Positions 37,606 through 46,437 of a stretch of 64,000 nt of DNA are shown here, piece after piece; the first letter of the stretch is position 1, and every line of letters starts with the position of its first letter. The notes under the pieces are model-generated. The model was not told where the DNA came from and did no database searches. It saw only the letters and a list, made by a program, of their open reading frames with translations. This DNA is from Pseudomonadota bacterium. Its GTDB lineage: Bacteria; Pseudomonadota; Gammaproteobacteria; Burkholderiales; Burkholderiaceae_C. The translations under genes were made by a program, and so were the position numbers. The stretch spans positions 1 to 64,000 of the forward strand of contig JAKBBP010000002.1 in assembly GCA_021808445.1 (NCBI GenBank), written 5' to 3'.

Positions 37606-38931
37606 TCAACCCAGGCGCTTGACCAGCACCCGAGAGCGCCGCTGGTCGTTGTAGCGCTGGCGTCGCGCTTCGGGCAGCCAGTCGGGCTCGACCGGCACGA
37701 AGCCGCGCTTGAGAAACCAGTGCATGGTGCGCGTGGTCAGCACGAAGATGCTTTCCAGGCGCAAGGCGCGCGCCTGCTGCTCGATGCGCCGCAGGATGCG
37801 CTCGCCGTCGCCCTGGCCCTGCGCGCTGTCGGCCACGGTCAGTGCCGCCATCTCGCCGGTGCGCGCTTCGGGGTAGGGGTACAGGGCCGCGCAGCCGAAG
37901 ATCACGCCGTCATGCTCGAGCACCGTGTAGTTCGCGATGTCGCGTTCGATCTCGGTGCGGCTGCGCTTGACCAGCACGCCTTCGGCCTCCAGCGGCTCGA
38001 TGAGCTGCAGGATGCCGCCCACGTCGTCCGCGCTGGCCTGACGCAGATGTTCCAGGTGCTCGTCGGCGATCATCGTTCCCACGCCGTCGTGGGTGAAGAG
38101 CTCCAGCAGCAGCGAGCCATCCAGCTTGAAACCGGTGATGTGCGCGCGCCCCACGCCGGCGCGGCAGGCGCGCACGGCATGGCGCAGGTAGAAGGCGGTG
38201 TCGGTGGGTTGCTGCGGATCGGGCAGGCGGGCCAGCAGCTGTTCCGCCTGTGCCACCGTGAGCTCCGAGAGGAGTTGCTGGTCCTCGCCGAACACGCCGT
38301 CGACCTCGGTGATCATGATCAACTTGTGGGCCTTGATCGCTGCGGCCACGCTGCTGGCCACGTCTTCCATGCTCAGGTTGAAGGCTTCTCCGGTAGGCGA
38401 GAAGCCGAAGGGCGATACAAGCACCACGGCTCCGTACTCCAGCGCGCGCTGGATGGTGGGGGCGTCGACCTTGCGCACCAGCCCGGTGTGCTGGAAGTCC
38501 AGGCCGTCGATCACGCCCACGGGGCGCGCCGTGATGAAGTTGCCCGAGACCACGCGTACCGTGGCACCTGCCATCGGCGTGTTGGGCAGGCCCTGGGAGA
38601 AGGTGGCCTCGATCTCGAAGCGCAGCTGTCCGGCGGCTTCCTGCGCGGCGTCGAGCGCGACGGGATCGGTCACGCGCATGCCGTGGCTGTAGCGCGACGT
38701 GACGCCCTTCTCGCGCAGCTGTTCCTCGATCTGCGGCCGAAATCCGTGCACCAGGACGATGCGCACGCCCATGGCCGACAACAAGGCGATGTCCTGCACC
38801 AGCGCGTTGAGCTGGCCGGCGGCGATCAGCTCGCCCGCGATCGCGACCACGAAGATCTTGCCGCGGTGGGCATGCATGTAGGGCGCGACGGAGCGCAGCC
38901 ATTGGACGAATTGGGAGGGGTCGGCGGACAT
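37606..38931 (-). CDS. argA: Amino-acid N-acetyltransferase (N-acetylglutamate synthase)
   Basis: First enzyme of arginine synthesis, acetylating glutamate. 441 residues, matching the classical ArgA. An amino-acid-kinase-like domain (about 1-290) binds arginine for feedback inhibition (VVAIAGELIAAGQLN, VLVHGFRPQIEEQL). A GNAT acetyltransferase domain (about 295-441) has acetyl-CoA contacts around LTVADSAQGQGDGERI. The start at 38931 gives MSADPSQFVQWLRSVAPYMH, the standard N-terminus. It is divergent from hrpA. Confidence 0.95.
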   Translation of the reverse strand: MSADPSQFVQWLRSVAPYMHAHRGKIFVVAIAGELIAAGQLNALVQDIALLSAMGVRIVLVHGFRPQIEEQLREKGVTSRYSHGMRVTDPVALDAAQEAAGQLRFEIEATFSQGLPNTPMAGATVRVVSGNFITARPVGVIDGLDFQHTGLVRKVDAPTIQRALEYGAVVLVSPFGFSPTGEAFNLSMEDVASSVAAAIKAHKLIMITEVDGVFGEDQQLLSELTVAQAEQLLARLPDPQQPTDTAFYLRHAVRACRAGVGRAHITGFKLDGSLLLELFTHDGVGTMIADEHLEHLRQASADDVGGILQLIEPLEAEGVLVKRSRTEIERDIANYTVLEHDGVIFGCAALYPYPEARTGEMAALTVADSAQGQGDGERILRRIEQQARALRLESIFVLTTRTMHWFLKRGFVPVEPDWLPEARRQRYNDQRRSRVLVKRLG

Positions 38932-39012
38932 CCCCCCGATTATCCCGGAATGATCGAGAATTGTCGTTTTTCGCGCGGGCCGAAACCCGCGCTGCCCGCT
39001 GCTCTTCGTCGC

Positions 39013-42000
39013 ATGCCGCCTTCCCCTCGAGCGCCCGTGGCGCCGAACCCCATTCCCCCGCTGCGATTTCCCGCCGAGCTTCCCGTCAGTGCGAGGCGAG
39101 AGGACATCGCGCGCGCCATGCGCGGGCACCAGGTGGTCATCGTCTGCGGCGAGACCGGATCGGGCAAGACCACGCAGTTGCCCAAGATCGCGCTGGAACT
39201 CGGGCGCGGCCTGGGCGCAGGGGGGCAGGGCCTGATCGGGCATACCCAGCCTCGCCGCCTGGCGGCGGTCAGTGTGGCCCGGCGCATCGCCCAGGAGCTG
39301 GGCAGCGAGCTGGGCGAGCATGTCGGATTCAAGGTGCGCTTCGCCGACCGCCTGCACGGCGGAGCTTCGGTGAAACTGATGACCGACGGCATCCTGCTGG
39401 CCGAGACCCAGCGCGATCCCCTGCTGCGCGCCTACGACACCCTGATCATCGACGAGGCCCACGAACGCAGCCTGAACATCGATTTCCTGCTCGGGTATCT
39501 GCGCGAGCTGCTGCCCAGGCGGCCGGATCTGAAGCTGGTGATCACCTCGGCCACGATTGACGCGCAGCGTTTCGCCATGCACTTCGCGGGGCCCGCGGGG
39601 CCTGCGCCGGTGATCGAGGTGTCCGGGCGCCTGTACCCGGTGGAGATCCGCTGGCGGCCCCTGCTCGATGCGGCCCCCGCCGCGAACGAGGCCGGGGCAC
39701 CGGCACGCGAGCCGCGCGAACTCAACCAGGCGGTGTGCGAGGCGGTCGACGAACTGTGGCGCGCCGGCAGCGGCGACGTGCTGGTGTTCCTGCCTGGCGA
39801 GCGGGAGATCCGGGACTGCGCCGAGGCGCTGCGCAAGCACCACCTGGAGACCGCGCGCCGCGGCGTGGAGATCCTTCCCCTGTACGCCCGGCTGTCCCAG
39901 GCCGAACAGGACCGCGTGTTCCATGCCGCGGGTGGCGCGCGGCGCATCGTGCTGTCGACCAACGTCGCCGAGACCTCGCTGACCGTTCCGGGCATCCGCT
40001 ACGTGATCGATTCCGGACTGGCGCGGGTCAAGCGCTACAGCTTTCGCCAGAAGGTCGAGCAACTGCAGGTGGAGCCGATCAGCCAGGCCGCGGCGAACCA
40101 GCGGGCCGGGCGCTGCGGACGCGTTGCCGACGGTATCTGCATCCGCCTGTACGACGAGGCGGATTTCCAGGCGAGGCCGCGGTTCACGGATCCCGAGATC
40201 CTTCGCTCCTCCCTGGCCGCGGTCATCCTGCGCATGCAGGCCCTGGGCCTGCAGGCGGTGGAGCAGTTCGCGTTCATCGATCCGCCGCAGCGCAAGGCCA
40301 TCGCGGACGGCTACCAGCTGCTGGGCGAGCTGGGCGCGGTCGACGAGCACAACCGGCTCACCGAGACCGGTCGCCAGTTGGCCGTGCTGCCGCTGGATCC
40401 GCGACTCGGGCGCATGATCCTGGAAGCGCGGCACCAGCAGGCGCTGGCCGAGTTGCTGATCATCGCCTCGGCGCTGGCGGTGCAGGATCCACGCGAGCGT
40501 CCGCAGGACCGGCAGGAGGCCGCCGATACCGCGCACCGGCGCTTTGTCGAGGGAGGCTCGGAACTCGCCGGCTGGCTCAGGCTGTGGGCCCACTACCAGG
40601 AACTGGTGGCGCACAAGAAGTCGCATCGCAAGCTGCACGAGCAGTTGCGCTCGGAATTCCTGTCCCCGATGCGCATGCGCGAGTGGCACGACGTGCATAC
40701 CCAGCTGCACGCGCTCGTGGCCGAGCATGGCTGGAAGCTCAACACGGTGCCCGCCGGCGATGAACAGATCCATCTCAGTCTGCTGGCCGGCCTGCTGGGC
40801 AATGTGGGCTGCAAGGCCGACGACGGCCCCCATTACCTGGGCGCGCGGGGCATCCGCTTTCTCATTCACCCGGCCTCACCCGTGGGGCGCAAGGCGGGGC
40901 GCTGGGTCATGGCCGCCGAGCTGGTGCAGACCACGCGCCTGTACGCACGCCAGGTGGCGCGCATCGAGCCGCAGTGGATCGAGCGCGTGGGCGCGCACCT
41001 GCTGCAACGCACGCTGCACGAGCCGCACTGGGAGAAAAAGCCGGCCCAGGTCAGCGCCTTCGAGCGTGCCACGCTGTACGGACTGGTGATCTACAACCAG
41101 CGACGCATCGATTACGGGCGGGTCGATCCCGTGCTGGCCCGCGAACTGTTCCTGCGCCACGCGCTGGTCCAGGGCGAATGGGATGCACGCTGGGCCTTCC
41201 TGCAGCACAACCGCAAGCTGGTGGCGCAGATCGAGCAACTCGAGGAGCGCTCGCGCCGGCGCGATCTGCTGGTGGACGAGGCCTTGATCGAGGCCTTCTA
41301 CGATCGTTTCGTTCCAGCCGATGTCCACAGCGGCGCGAGTTTCGACGCCTGGTATCGCAAGGCCCAGGCGCAGCAGCCGCGCCTGCTGTTCCTCGAGCGC
41401 GAGGAGCTGATGCGTCACCAGGCGGCCGGCATCACCACCGAGGCCTTTCCCACGCGGTTGCGCGTGGCCGGTCTGGAATTGCCCCTGGGCTACAGCTTCG
41501 ACCCGGGGGGCGCGCGCGACGGCGTGACCGTGGAGGTCCCGCTGGAAGCCCTGAATCAATTGCCCGAGCAGCGCCTGCAATGGCTGGTTCCGGGCATGCT
41601 GGGCGACAAGGTCGCCGCTCTGCTCAAGACCCTGCCCCAGCGCCAGCGCTCGCGTCTGGTTCCGCTGCCGGCGACGGCGCAGCGCTTTGCTCAGCAGCTT
41701 TGTGAACCGCAGCGTTACGCGGCACAGCCCCTGGTGGAGGCCTTGCGCGCGCTGGTGCGCGAGACCACGGGCCTGGCTCCCGAGTCCGAGCAGTTCCGCC
41801 CCGATGCGCTGGACGCCCACCTGTTGTTCAACATCCGCGTGGTCGACGCACAGGGCCGCCAGCTCGGCATGGGGCGCAACCTGGCGCGTCTGCGCGCCGA
41901 ACTCGGCGGCGCGGCGCGCGAAGCCTTCCAGGCCGCTGCGCGCAGGCGCCCCGAGCCGGCCGGGGCCCCGGGACCCGCGCAGGTGCGCGCGGGCCCGCAG

Positions 42001-42993
42001 CCCGCGCCGGCCCTCCCGGCGTCGACCGCTGCAAGGCCTGTCGGCGACGCGCATGGCGCTCGCCAGGGCAAGGCGCCTGCGCAGTCCGCGGCGCCGGGCG
42101 TGGCGGGTGCCGGTGCCTCGGCGCCGCCGCCGCAGGGCTACACCAGCTGGAGCTTCGGCGTCCTGCCGGAGTTGCTGGAGATCCGCAGAGGCGCGGCGAC
42201 CCTGGTCGGCTTTCCGGCCCTGGTCGATCGCGGCTCGTGCGTGGACATCGATGTGTTCGATACCCCGGAGGCGGCTGCCCAGGCCCATCGTGCCGGCCTG
42301 CGCCGCCTGTTCGCGCTGCCGTTGCGCGAGCCCCTGAAGGCTGCCGAGAAGAACCTGCAGCAGGCCCTGCAGCAGGCGGCCTTTGCCTACATGCCTCTGG
42401 GAACGGCCGAGGAGCTGCGCGAGCAGGTGCTGGACGCGGCGCTGGACCTGGCTTTTCTGGTCGAGCCGCTGCCTGCCGACGCGCAGGCCTTCGAGCGCCG
42501 ACTGGCCGAGGGGCGCCCGCGCCTGCAGTTGCTGGTGCAGGAGATGGCGCGCCTGGCCAGTTCCATCCTGCTCGAATGGAGCGCCGCCCACAAGAAGCTC
42601 GCCGGCTTCAAGGCACAGGCATCGGTGTACGCGGACATCCTGCAGCAGTTGCAGGAGCTGTTGCCGAAGCGCTTCATGTCCGAGTTGCCTCCGGCACGCA
42701 GAACCCACCTGCCGCGTTACCTGAAGGCGGTCCAGATGCGCCTGGACAAGCTGCGCGCGGACCCTGCACGCGATGCCCAGCGCCAGGCGGAACTGGCTCC
42801 GCTGCTCGCGCGCCTGCGGCGCGAGATGCAGCTGGCGCGCCAGCAGGGCGAAGCCACGGCCGACCCAGGCCTCGAGGAGTTGCGCTGGATGCTGGAGGAA
42901 TTGCGCGTGGCCCTGTTCGCCCAGGAACTGCGCACCCCCTTCCCGGTGTCGGTCAAGCGCGTGGAGAAGGCCTGGAGCCAGTGGCGACGATAG
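39013..42993 (+). CDS. hrpA: ATP-dependent RNA helicase HrpA
   Basis: A DEAH-box RNA helicase of 1326 residues, close to the 1300 of E. coli HrpA, which helps resolve stalled ribosomes on mRNA. Walker A is GETGSGKTTQ near residue 48, then DEAHERSLNIDFLL, SATIDAQRF, STNVAETSLTVPG and QRAGRCGR. After the helicase core come the winged-helix, HA2 and OB regions and the long DUF3418 C-terminal part specific to HrpA. An Ala/Pro/Arg-rich insert of about 50 residues lies near 985-1040. The start at 39013 leaves 81 bases to argA. An ATG at 38950 is also in frame but would leave only 18. Confidence 0.93.
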   Translation: MPPSPRAPVAPNPIPPLRFPAELPVSARREDIARAMRGHQVVIVCGETGSGKTTQLPKIALELGRGLGAGGQGLIGHTQPRRLAAVSVARRIAQELGSELGEHVGFKVRFADRLHGGASVKLMTDGILLAETQRDPLLRAYDTLIIDEAHERSLNIDFLLGYLRELLPRRPDLKLVITSATIDAQRFAMHFAGPAGPAPVIEVSGRLYPVEIRWRPLLDAAPAANEAGAPAREPRELNQAVCEAVDELWRAGSGDVLVFLPGEREIRDCAEALRKHHLETARRGVEILPLYARLSQAEQDRVFHAAGGARRIVLSTNVAETSLTVPGIRYVIDSGLARVKRYSFRQKVEQLQVEPISQAAANQRAGRCGRVADGICIRLYDEADFQARPRFTDPEILRSSLAAVILRMQALGLQAVEQFAFIDPPQRKAIADGYQLLGELGAVDEHNRLTETGRQLAVLPLDPRLGRMILEARHQQALAELLIIASALAVQDPRERPQDRQEAADTAHRRFVEGGSELAGWLRLWAHYQELVAHKKSHRKLHEQLRSEFLSPMRMREWHDVHTQLHALVAEHGWKLNTVPAGDEQIHLSLLAGLLGNVGCKADDGPHYLGARGIRFLIHPASPVGRKAGRWVMAAELVQTTRLYARQVARIEPQWIERVGAHLLQRTLHEPHWEKKPAQVSAFERATLYGLVIYNQRRIDYGRVDPVLARELFLRHALVQGEWDARWAFLQHNRKLVAQIEQLEERSRRRDLLVDEALIEAFYDRFVPADVHSGASFDAWYRKAQAQQPRLLFLEREELMRHQAAGITTEAFPTRLRVAGLELPLGYSFDPGGARDGVTVEVPLEALNQLPEQRLQWLVPGMLGDKVAALLKTLPQRQRSRLVPLPATAQRFAQQLCEPQRYAAQPLVEALRALVRETTGLAPESEQFRPDALDAHLLFNIRVVDAQGRQLGMGRNLARLRAELGGAAREAFQAAARRRPEPAGAPGPAQVRAGPQPAPALPASTAARPVGDAHGARQGKAPAQSAAPGVAGAGASAPPPQGYTSWSFGVLPELLEIRRGAATLVGFPALVDRGSCVDIDVFDTPEAAAQAHRAGLRRLFALPLREPLKAAEKNLQQALQQAAFAYMPLGTAEELREQVLDAALDLAFLVEPLPADAQAFERRLAEGRPRLQLLVQEMARLASSILLEWSAAHKKLAGFKAQASVYADILQQLQELLPKRFMSELPPARRTHLPRYLKAVQMRLDKLRADPARDAQRQAELAPLLARLRREMQLARQQGEATADPGLEELRWMLEELRVALFAQELRTPFPVSVKRVEKAWSQWRR

Positions 42994-43116
42994 TCGATCG
43001 TCGCGCGTGATGGCGCCGCGGCGCGACCGCGCGGGCCTGCAGGGGCTATTCCACCCTTCGAACTAGGGATAACCCCGAATTAGCAACTGCCGGCTTCCTT
43101 CACTACATTGCGGGAA

Positions 43117-43138
43117 ACATTCGGGTTTTGTCGAATGT
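43117..43138. promoter_or_regulatory. Inverted repeat upstream of the DUF3311-symporter operon
   Basis: ACATTCG (43117-43123) and CGAATGT (43132-43138) form a perfect inverted repeat with an 8-base T-rich spacer, 142 bases before the first gene. It is a candidate operator. The 287-base gap from hrpA shows nothing else I can support. Confidence 0.4.
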
Positions 43139-43280
43139 GCATCCGAGATGCGGGCCTGCGCCGCCCGCGCGACATGAGGGGAGTCGCCGCACGTGTCTGC
43201 ACGTCGGCGTCATCCGCGTGGCGCGCGACGGTCACGGCGATCCCCCTGACCCTCGATCCCGACCTTACGGAGATTCCTAC

Positions 43281-43502
43281 ATGTCCGATCGCGCCCCGGC
43301 ACGCAAGCTGGGACCGCTGGCAGTGATCCTGCTGGCGATCCCCTGCGTGGCTGTGCTTGTCGTTCCCTGGTTCAACAAGACCGAGCCCGCATGGATGGGA
43401 ATGCCCTTCTTCTATTGGTGGCAGCTGCTGTGGGTGCCGCTGTCCAGCGTGTTCATCGGCATCGTCTACAAGCTGGTCGTGCCTTCCGGAAGCGGGGACT
43501 GA
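43281..43502 (+). CDS. DUF3311 small membrane protein, symporter partner
   Basis: A 73-residue protein with two predicted membrane helices (about 11-30 and 42-65). The pattern LAIPCVAVLVVPWFNKTEP and FFYWWQLLWVPLSS is typical of DUF3311. Such proteins are encoded directly upstream of sodium:solute symporters, as here (4 bases apart), and probably act as an accessory subunit, like the small subunit paired with pantothenate or monocarboxylate carriers. The role is inferred from the constant pairing. Confidence 0.85.
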   Translation: MSDRAPARKLGPLAVILLAIPCVAVLVVPWFNKTEPAWMGMPFFYWWQLLWVPLSSVFIGIVYKLVVPSGSGD

Positions 43503-43506
43503 AGCG

Positions 43507-45048
43507 ATGAACATCACCGCAACCGTCGTCTTCGTTCTCCTGTTCCTGCTGATCACCATCCTGGGCTTCGTCTCCGCGCATTGGCGCAAGGGGGACATGA
43601 GCCACCTGCACGAGTGGGGCCTTGGCGGCCGCCGCTTCGGCAGCTGGATCACCTGGTTCCTGATCGGCGGAGACCTGTACACCGCCTATACCTTCGTGGC
43701 GGTTCCGGCGCTGGTCTTCGGTGCCGGCGCCCTGGGCTTTTTCGCGCTGCCCTACACGGTGCTCGTGTACCCGATGGTGTTCGCGATCCTGCCGCGTCTG
43801 TGGGTGGTCGCGCACAAGCACAACTACATCACGGCCTCGGACTTCGTCGCCGGTCGCTACGGCAGCCCCACGCTGGCGCTGGCCATCGCGATCACCGGCA
43901 TCGTCGCCACCATGCCGTACATCGCGCTGCAGCTGGTGGGGATCCAGGTGGTCATCGGCGGCCTGGGCTTTCCCGCCGGGCACGGACTGGTCGGAGACCT
44001 TCCGCTGATCATCGCCTTCGTGATCCTGGCCGCGTTCACCTATACCAGCGGGCTGCGCGCACCGGCCTCGATCGCGGTGGTGAAGGACCTGCTGGTCTAC
44101 ATCACGGTGATCGCGATGGTCGTGATCATTCCGGCCAAGCTGGGCGGCCTGGGCGCGATTTTCGCGCAGGTTCCCAAGGCGCACCTGCTGCTGCCCCCGA
44201 TCAAGGGCGGTAACTGGGGCATGCAGTCCTTCTACGGCACGCTGGCCTTCGGCTCGGCGCTGGCGCTGATGCTGTATCCCCACGCCTCCACCGCGGTCCT
44301 GGCCGCCAAAGGCCCGAACACGCTGAGGCGCAACTGGGTGTGGCTGCCGGCCTACTCGCTGATGCTGGGCCTGATCGCCATGCTGGGCTACATGGCTTAC
44401 GCCGGCGGAATCGCCAAGCTGCCCGACCTGGCTCCGTACTTCAAGCAATACGGGCCCCAGTTCGCGATGCCGGGCCTGCTGCTGCACTATTTCCCGTCCT
44501 GGTTCGTCGGCGTCGGCTTCGCCGCCGTGGCCATCGGCGCGCTGGTGCCCGCGGCCATCATGTCCATCGCCGCTGCGAACCTGTTCACCCGCAACATCTA
44601 CAAGGCCTTCATCAACCCGCAATGCTCGGTGCAGAAGGAAACCGACATGGCCAAGCTGGTGTCGTTGGTGGTCAAGTTCGGTGCCCTGCTGTTCATCGTG
44701 TTCCTTCCCCTGAAGTACGCGATCCAGCTGCAACTGCTGGGCGGCATCCTGGTGCTGCAGACCCTGCCGGCCATCGTCTCGGGCATCTACACCCGCTGGT
44801 TCGATGCGAAGGCTCTGCTGCTGGGCTGGGCCGTGGGGCTGGGCTGGGGCATCTGGGCGGCCTCGCTGAGCGGCTTCAAGTCCTCGGCCTACGCGCTGCA
44901 CGTGGCGGGACAGATCATCCCCGCCTATATCGGCCTGTACGCCCTGGTCCTGAATTTCGTCGTGGCGATCGTGGCCACGCTGGTGATCCGGGCACTGGGC
45001 ATGGCCAACGATCGCGACGCGACCAGCGCCGCCGACTACGTGGGCTGA
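43507..45048 (+). CDS. mctP: Sodium:solute symporter family permease (MctP-like monocarboxylate carrier)
   Basis: An inner-membrane LeuT-fold carrier of 513 residues with about 13 hydrophobic segments. WGLGGRRFGSWITWFLIGGD and YITASDFVAGRYGSP are typical of the SSS family. The combination with a DUF3311 gene and the sequence PAAIMSIAAANLFTRNIYKA point to the MctP branch, which takes up lactate, pyruvate, propionate or similar acids. The exact substrate is not readable. It is the last gene of a two-gene operon with a strong terminator. Confidence 0.82.
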   Translation: MNITATVVFVLLFLLITILGFVSAHWRKGDMSHLHEWGLGGRRFGSWITWFLIGGDLYTAYTFVAVPALVFGAGALGFFALPYTVLVYPMVFAILPRLWVVAHKHNYITASDFVAGRYGSPTLALAIAITGIVATMPYIALQLVGIQVVIGGLGFPAGHGLVGDLPLIIAFVILAAFTYTSGLRAPASIAVVKDLLVYITVIAMVVIIPAKLGGLGAIFAQVPKAHLLLPPIKGGNWGMQSFYGTLAFGSALALMLYPHASTAVLAAKGPNTLRRNWVWLPAYSLMLGLIAMLGYMAYAGGIAKLPDLAPYFKQYGPQFAMPGLLLHYFPSWFVGVGFAAVAIGALVPAAIMSIAAANLFTRNIYKAFINPQCSVQKETDMAKLVSLVVKFGALLFIVFLPLKYAIQLQLLGGILVLQTLPAIVSGIYTRWFDAKALLLGWAVGLGWGIWAASLSGFKSSAYALHVAGQIIPAYIGLYALVLNFVVAIVATLVIRALGMANDRDATSAADYVG

Positions 45049-45068
45049 ACGCCGGGTACGGAAGTTTC

Positions 45069-45101
45069 AAGCCCGGAGGCGAAGGCCTCCGGGCTTTTTT
45101 T
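45069..45101 (+). terminator. Intrinsic terminator of the DUF3311-symporter operon
   Basis: AAGCCCGGAGGC (45069-45080) and GCCTCCGGGCTT (45085-45096) form a perfect 12-bp stem with a GAAG loop, followed by a run of seven T (45095-45101). It begins 21 bases after the symporter stop codon. Confidence 0.95.
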
Positions 45102-45130
45102 CTGCCCCCAGGCTGTGGTGCAATGTGCCC

Positions 45131-46399
45131 ATGTCCGATCCATACCCCGTTGAAACCCCGCGGCCGCCCGCGGGCGGCGCGCTGCAGGGCATGCGCGTGC
45201 TCGAACTCGGCAGCCTGATCGCCGGTCCCTTCGCCACCCGACTGATGGCCGAATTCGGCGCCGATGTCGTCAAGGTGGAGACGCCCGCGCGCGGCGGCGA
45301 CCCAGGCGGCGACCCGCTGCGCGGCTGGCGCCAGATGCATGCCGGCACCTCGCTGTGGTGGGCCGCGCAGGCGCGCAACAAGCGCTGCATCACCCTGGAC
45401 CTGAAGGCCCAGGCCGGGCGCGACATCGTGCTGCGCCTGGTGCGTCGCTGCGACGTGCTGGTGGAGAACATGCGTCCCGGGGTGCTCGAAAAGCTCGGCC
45501 TGGGCTGGGAGCAGCTCAGCCAGGTCAACCCATCGCTGGTCATGGTGCGCATCTCGGGCTTCGGCCAGACCGGACCGCTGCGCGCCCAGCCGGGATTCGG
45601 CGCGATTGCCGAGTCCATGGGGGGCATGCGCTACGTCACCGGCGACCCCGCCTATCCGCCCATGCGATCCAACCTGTCGCTGGGCGACTCCATCGCCGCG
45701 CTGCACGCCGTGATGGGCGCGCTGATGGCGCTACGCCACCGCGACGCCACGGGAGGTCGTTTCGACGGCAGCCGGGGAGGCGAGGGCCAGGTGGTGGACG
45801 TGGCGCTGACCGAGTCGGTGTTCAACCTCATGGAGAGCACCCTGATGGAATACAGCGTCGGCGGCACGGTGCGCGAGCGCTGCGGCAGCTCCATCGCCGG
45901 CATCGTGCCCTCCAACGTGTACCGCAGCGCCGGCGGCGAATGGGTGCAGATCTCCGGCAATGGGGACGCGATCTTCCGCCGCCTGATGCTGGCCATCGGG
46001 CGCGAGGACCTGGCCTCGCGCGCCGACCTGGCCACCAATCCCGGGCGCATCCAGGCCGCCTCCGAGATCGACCAGGCGATCCAGCAATGGGTCGGACGCC
46101 ACGAGGCTCCCGAGGTGGTGCGTGCCATGCGCGAGGCCGACGTGCCGGCCAGTCGCATCTACAGCATCGCGGACATTTGCGCCGACGAGCAGTTCCGGGC
46201 CCGCGGAATGATCGAGCGCCACGCGCTGCCCGACGGCACCCCGGTGGATGTTCCGGGCGTGGTGCCCCGCCTCGCGCGCACGCCGGGCGGCACGCGCTGG
46301 CTGGGCCCGGCCCTGGGCGCGCACAACGCACAGGTGCTCGCCGAGCTCGGGCTGGACCCCGAGGCCATCGAGGCCCTGCGGCGCGACGGCGTGATCTGA
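45131..46399 (+). CDS. CaiB/BaiF family (class III) CoA-transferase
   Basis: A 422-residue class III CoA-transferase that would move CoA between carboxylic acids through an aspartyl-CoA thioester. RVLELGSLIAGPFATRLMAEFGADVVKVE (shown here in two parts: RVLELGSLIAGPF and LMAEFGADVVKVE) opens the family fold. KRCITLDLK and the catalytic aspartate in NLSLGDSIAALHA follow. The C-terminal GGTRWLGPALGAHN is also conserved. The start at 45131 (MSDPYPVE) is preferred over a GTG two codons earlier. It is monocistronic and convergent with purD. The donor and acceptor acids (formyl, succinyl, glutaryl and others) cannot be told from the sequence. Confidence 0.88.
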   Translation: MSDPYPVETPRPPAGGALQGMRVLELGSLIAGPFATRLMAEFGADVVKVETPARGGDPGGDPLRGWRQMHAGTSLWWAAQARNKRCITLDLKAQAGRDIVLRLVRRCDVLVENMRPGVLEKLGLGWEQLSQVNPSLVMVRISGFGQTGPLRAQPGFGAIAESMGGMRYVTGDPAYPPMRSNLSLGDSIAALHAVMGALMALRHRDATGGRFDGSRGGEGQVVDVALTESVFNLMESTLMEYSVGGTVRERCGSSIAGIVPSNVYRSAGGEWVQISGNGDAIFRRLMLAIGREDLASRADLATNPGRIQAASEIDQAIQQWVGRHEAPEVVRAMREADVPASRIYSIADICADEQFRARGMIERHALPDGTPVDVPGVVPRLARTPGGTRWLGPALGAHNAQVLAELGLDPEAIEALRRDGVI

Positions 46400-46402
46400 G
46401 CG

Positions 46403-46437
46403 AGTGTCCCGTCCCATGACGTGGGACAGGGCACTAG
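46403..46437. repeat. Short dispersed repeat, inverted pair (copies 2 and 3) between convergent genes
   Basis: AGTGTCCCGTCCCA (46403-46416) and TGGGACAGGGCACTAG (46422-46437) are facing copies of the same short repeat and pair at 12 of 14 positions around a TGACG loop. The pair starts 3 bases after the CoA-transferase gene and contains the TAG stop of purD. It may act as a bidirectional transcript end. Confidence 0.6.

Noticed and set aside
37414-39012. The hrpA frame staying open far upstream through argA
   Set aside because: The family-like protein starts only near 39013. The upstream part is antisense to argA and yggX, both clear genes.
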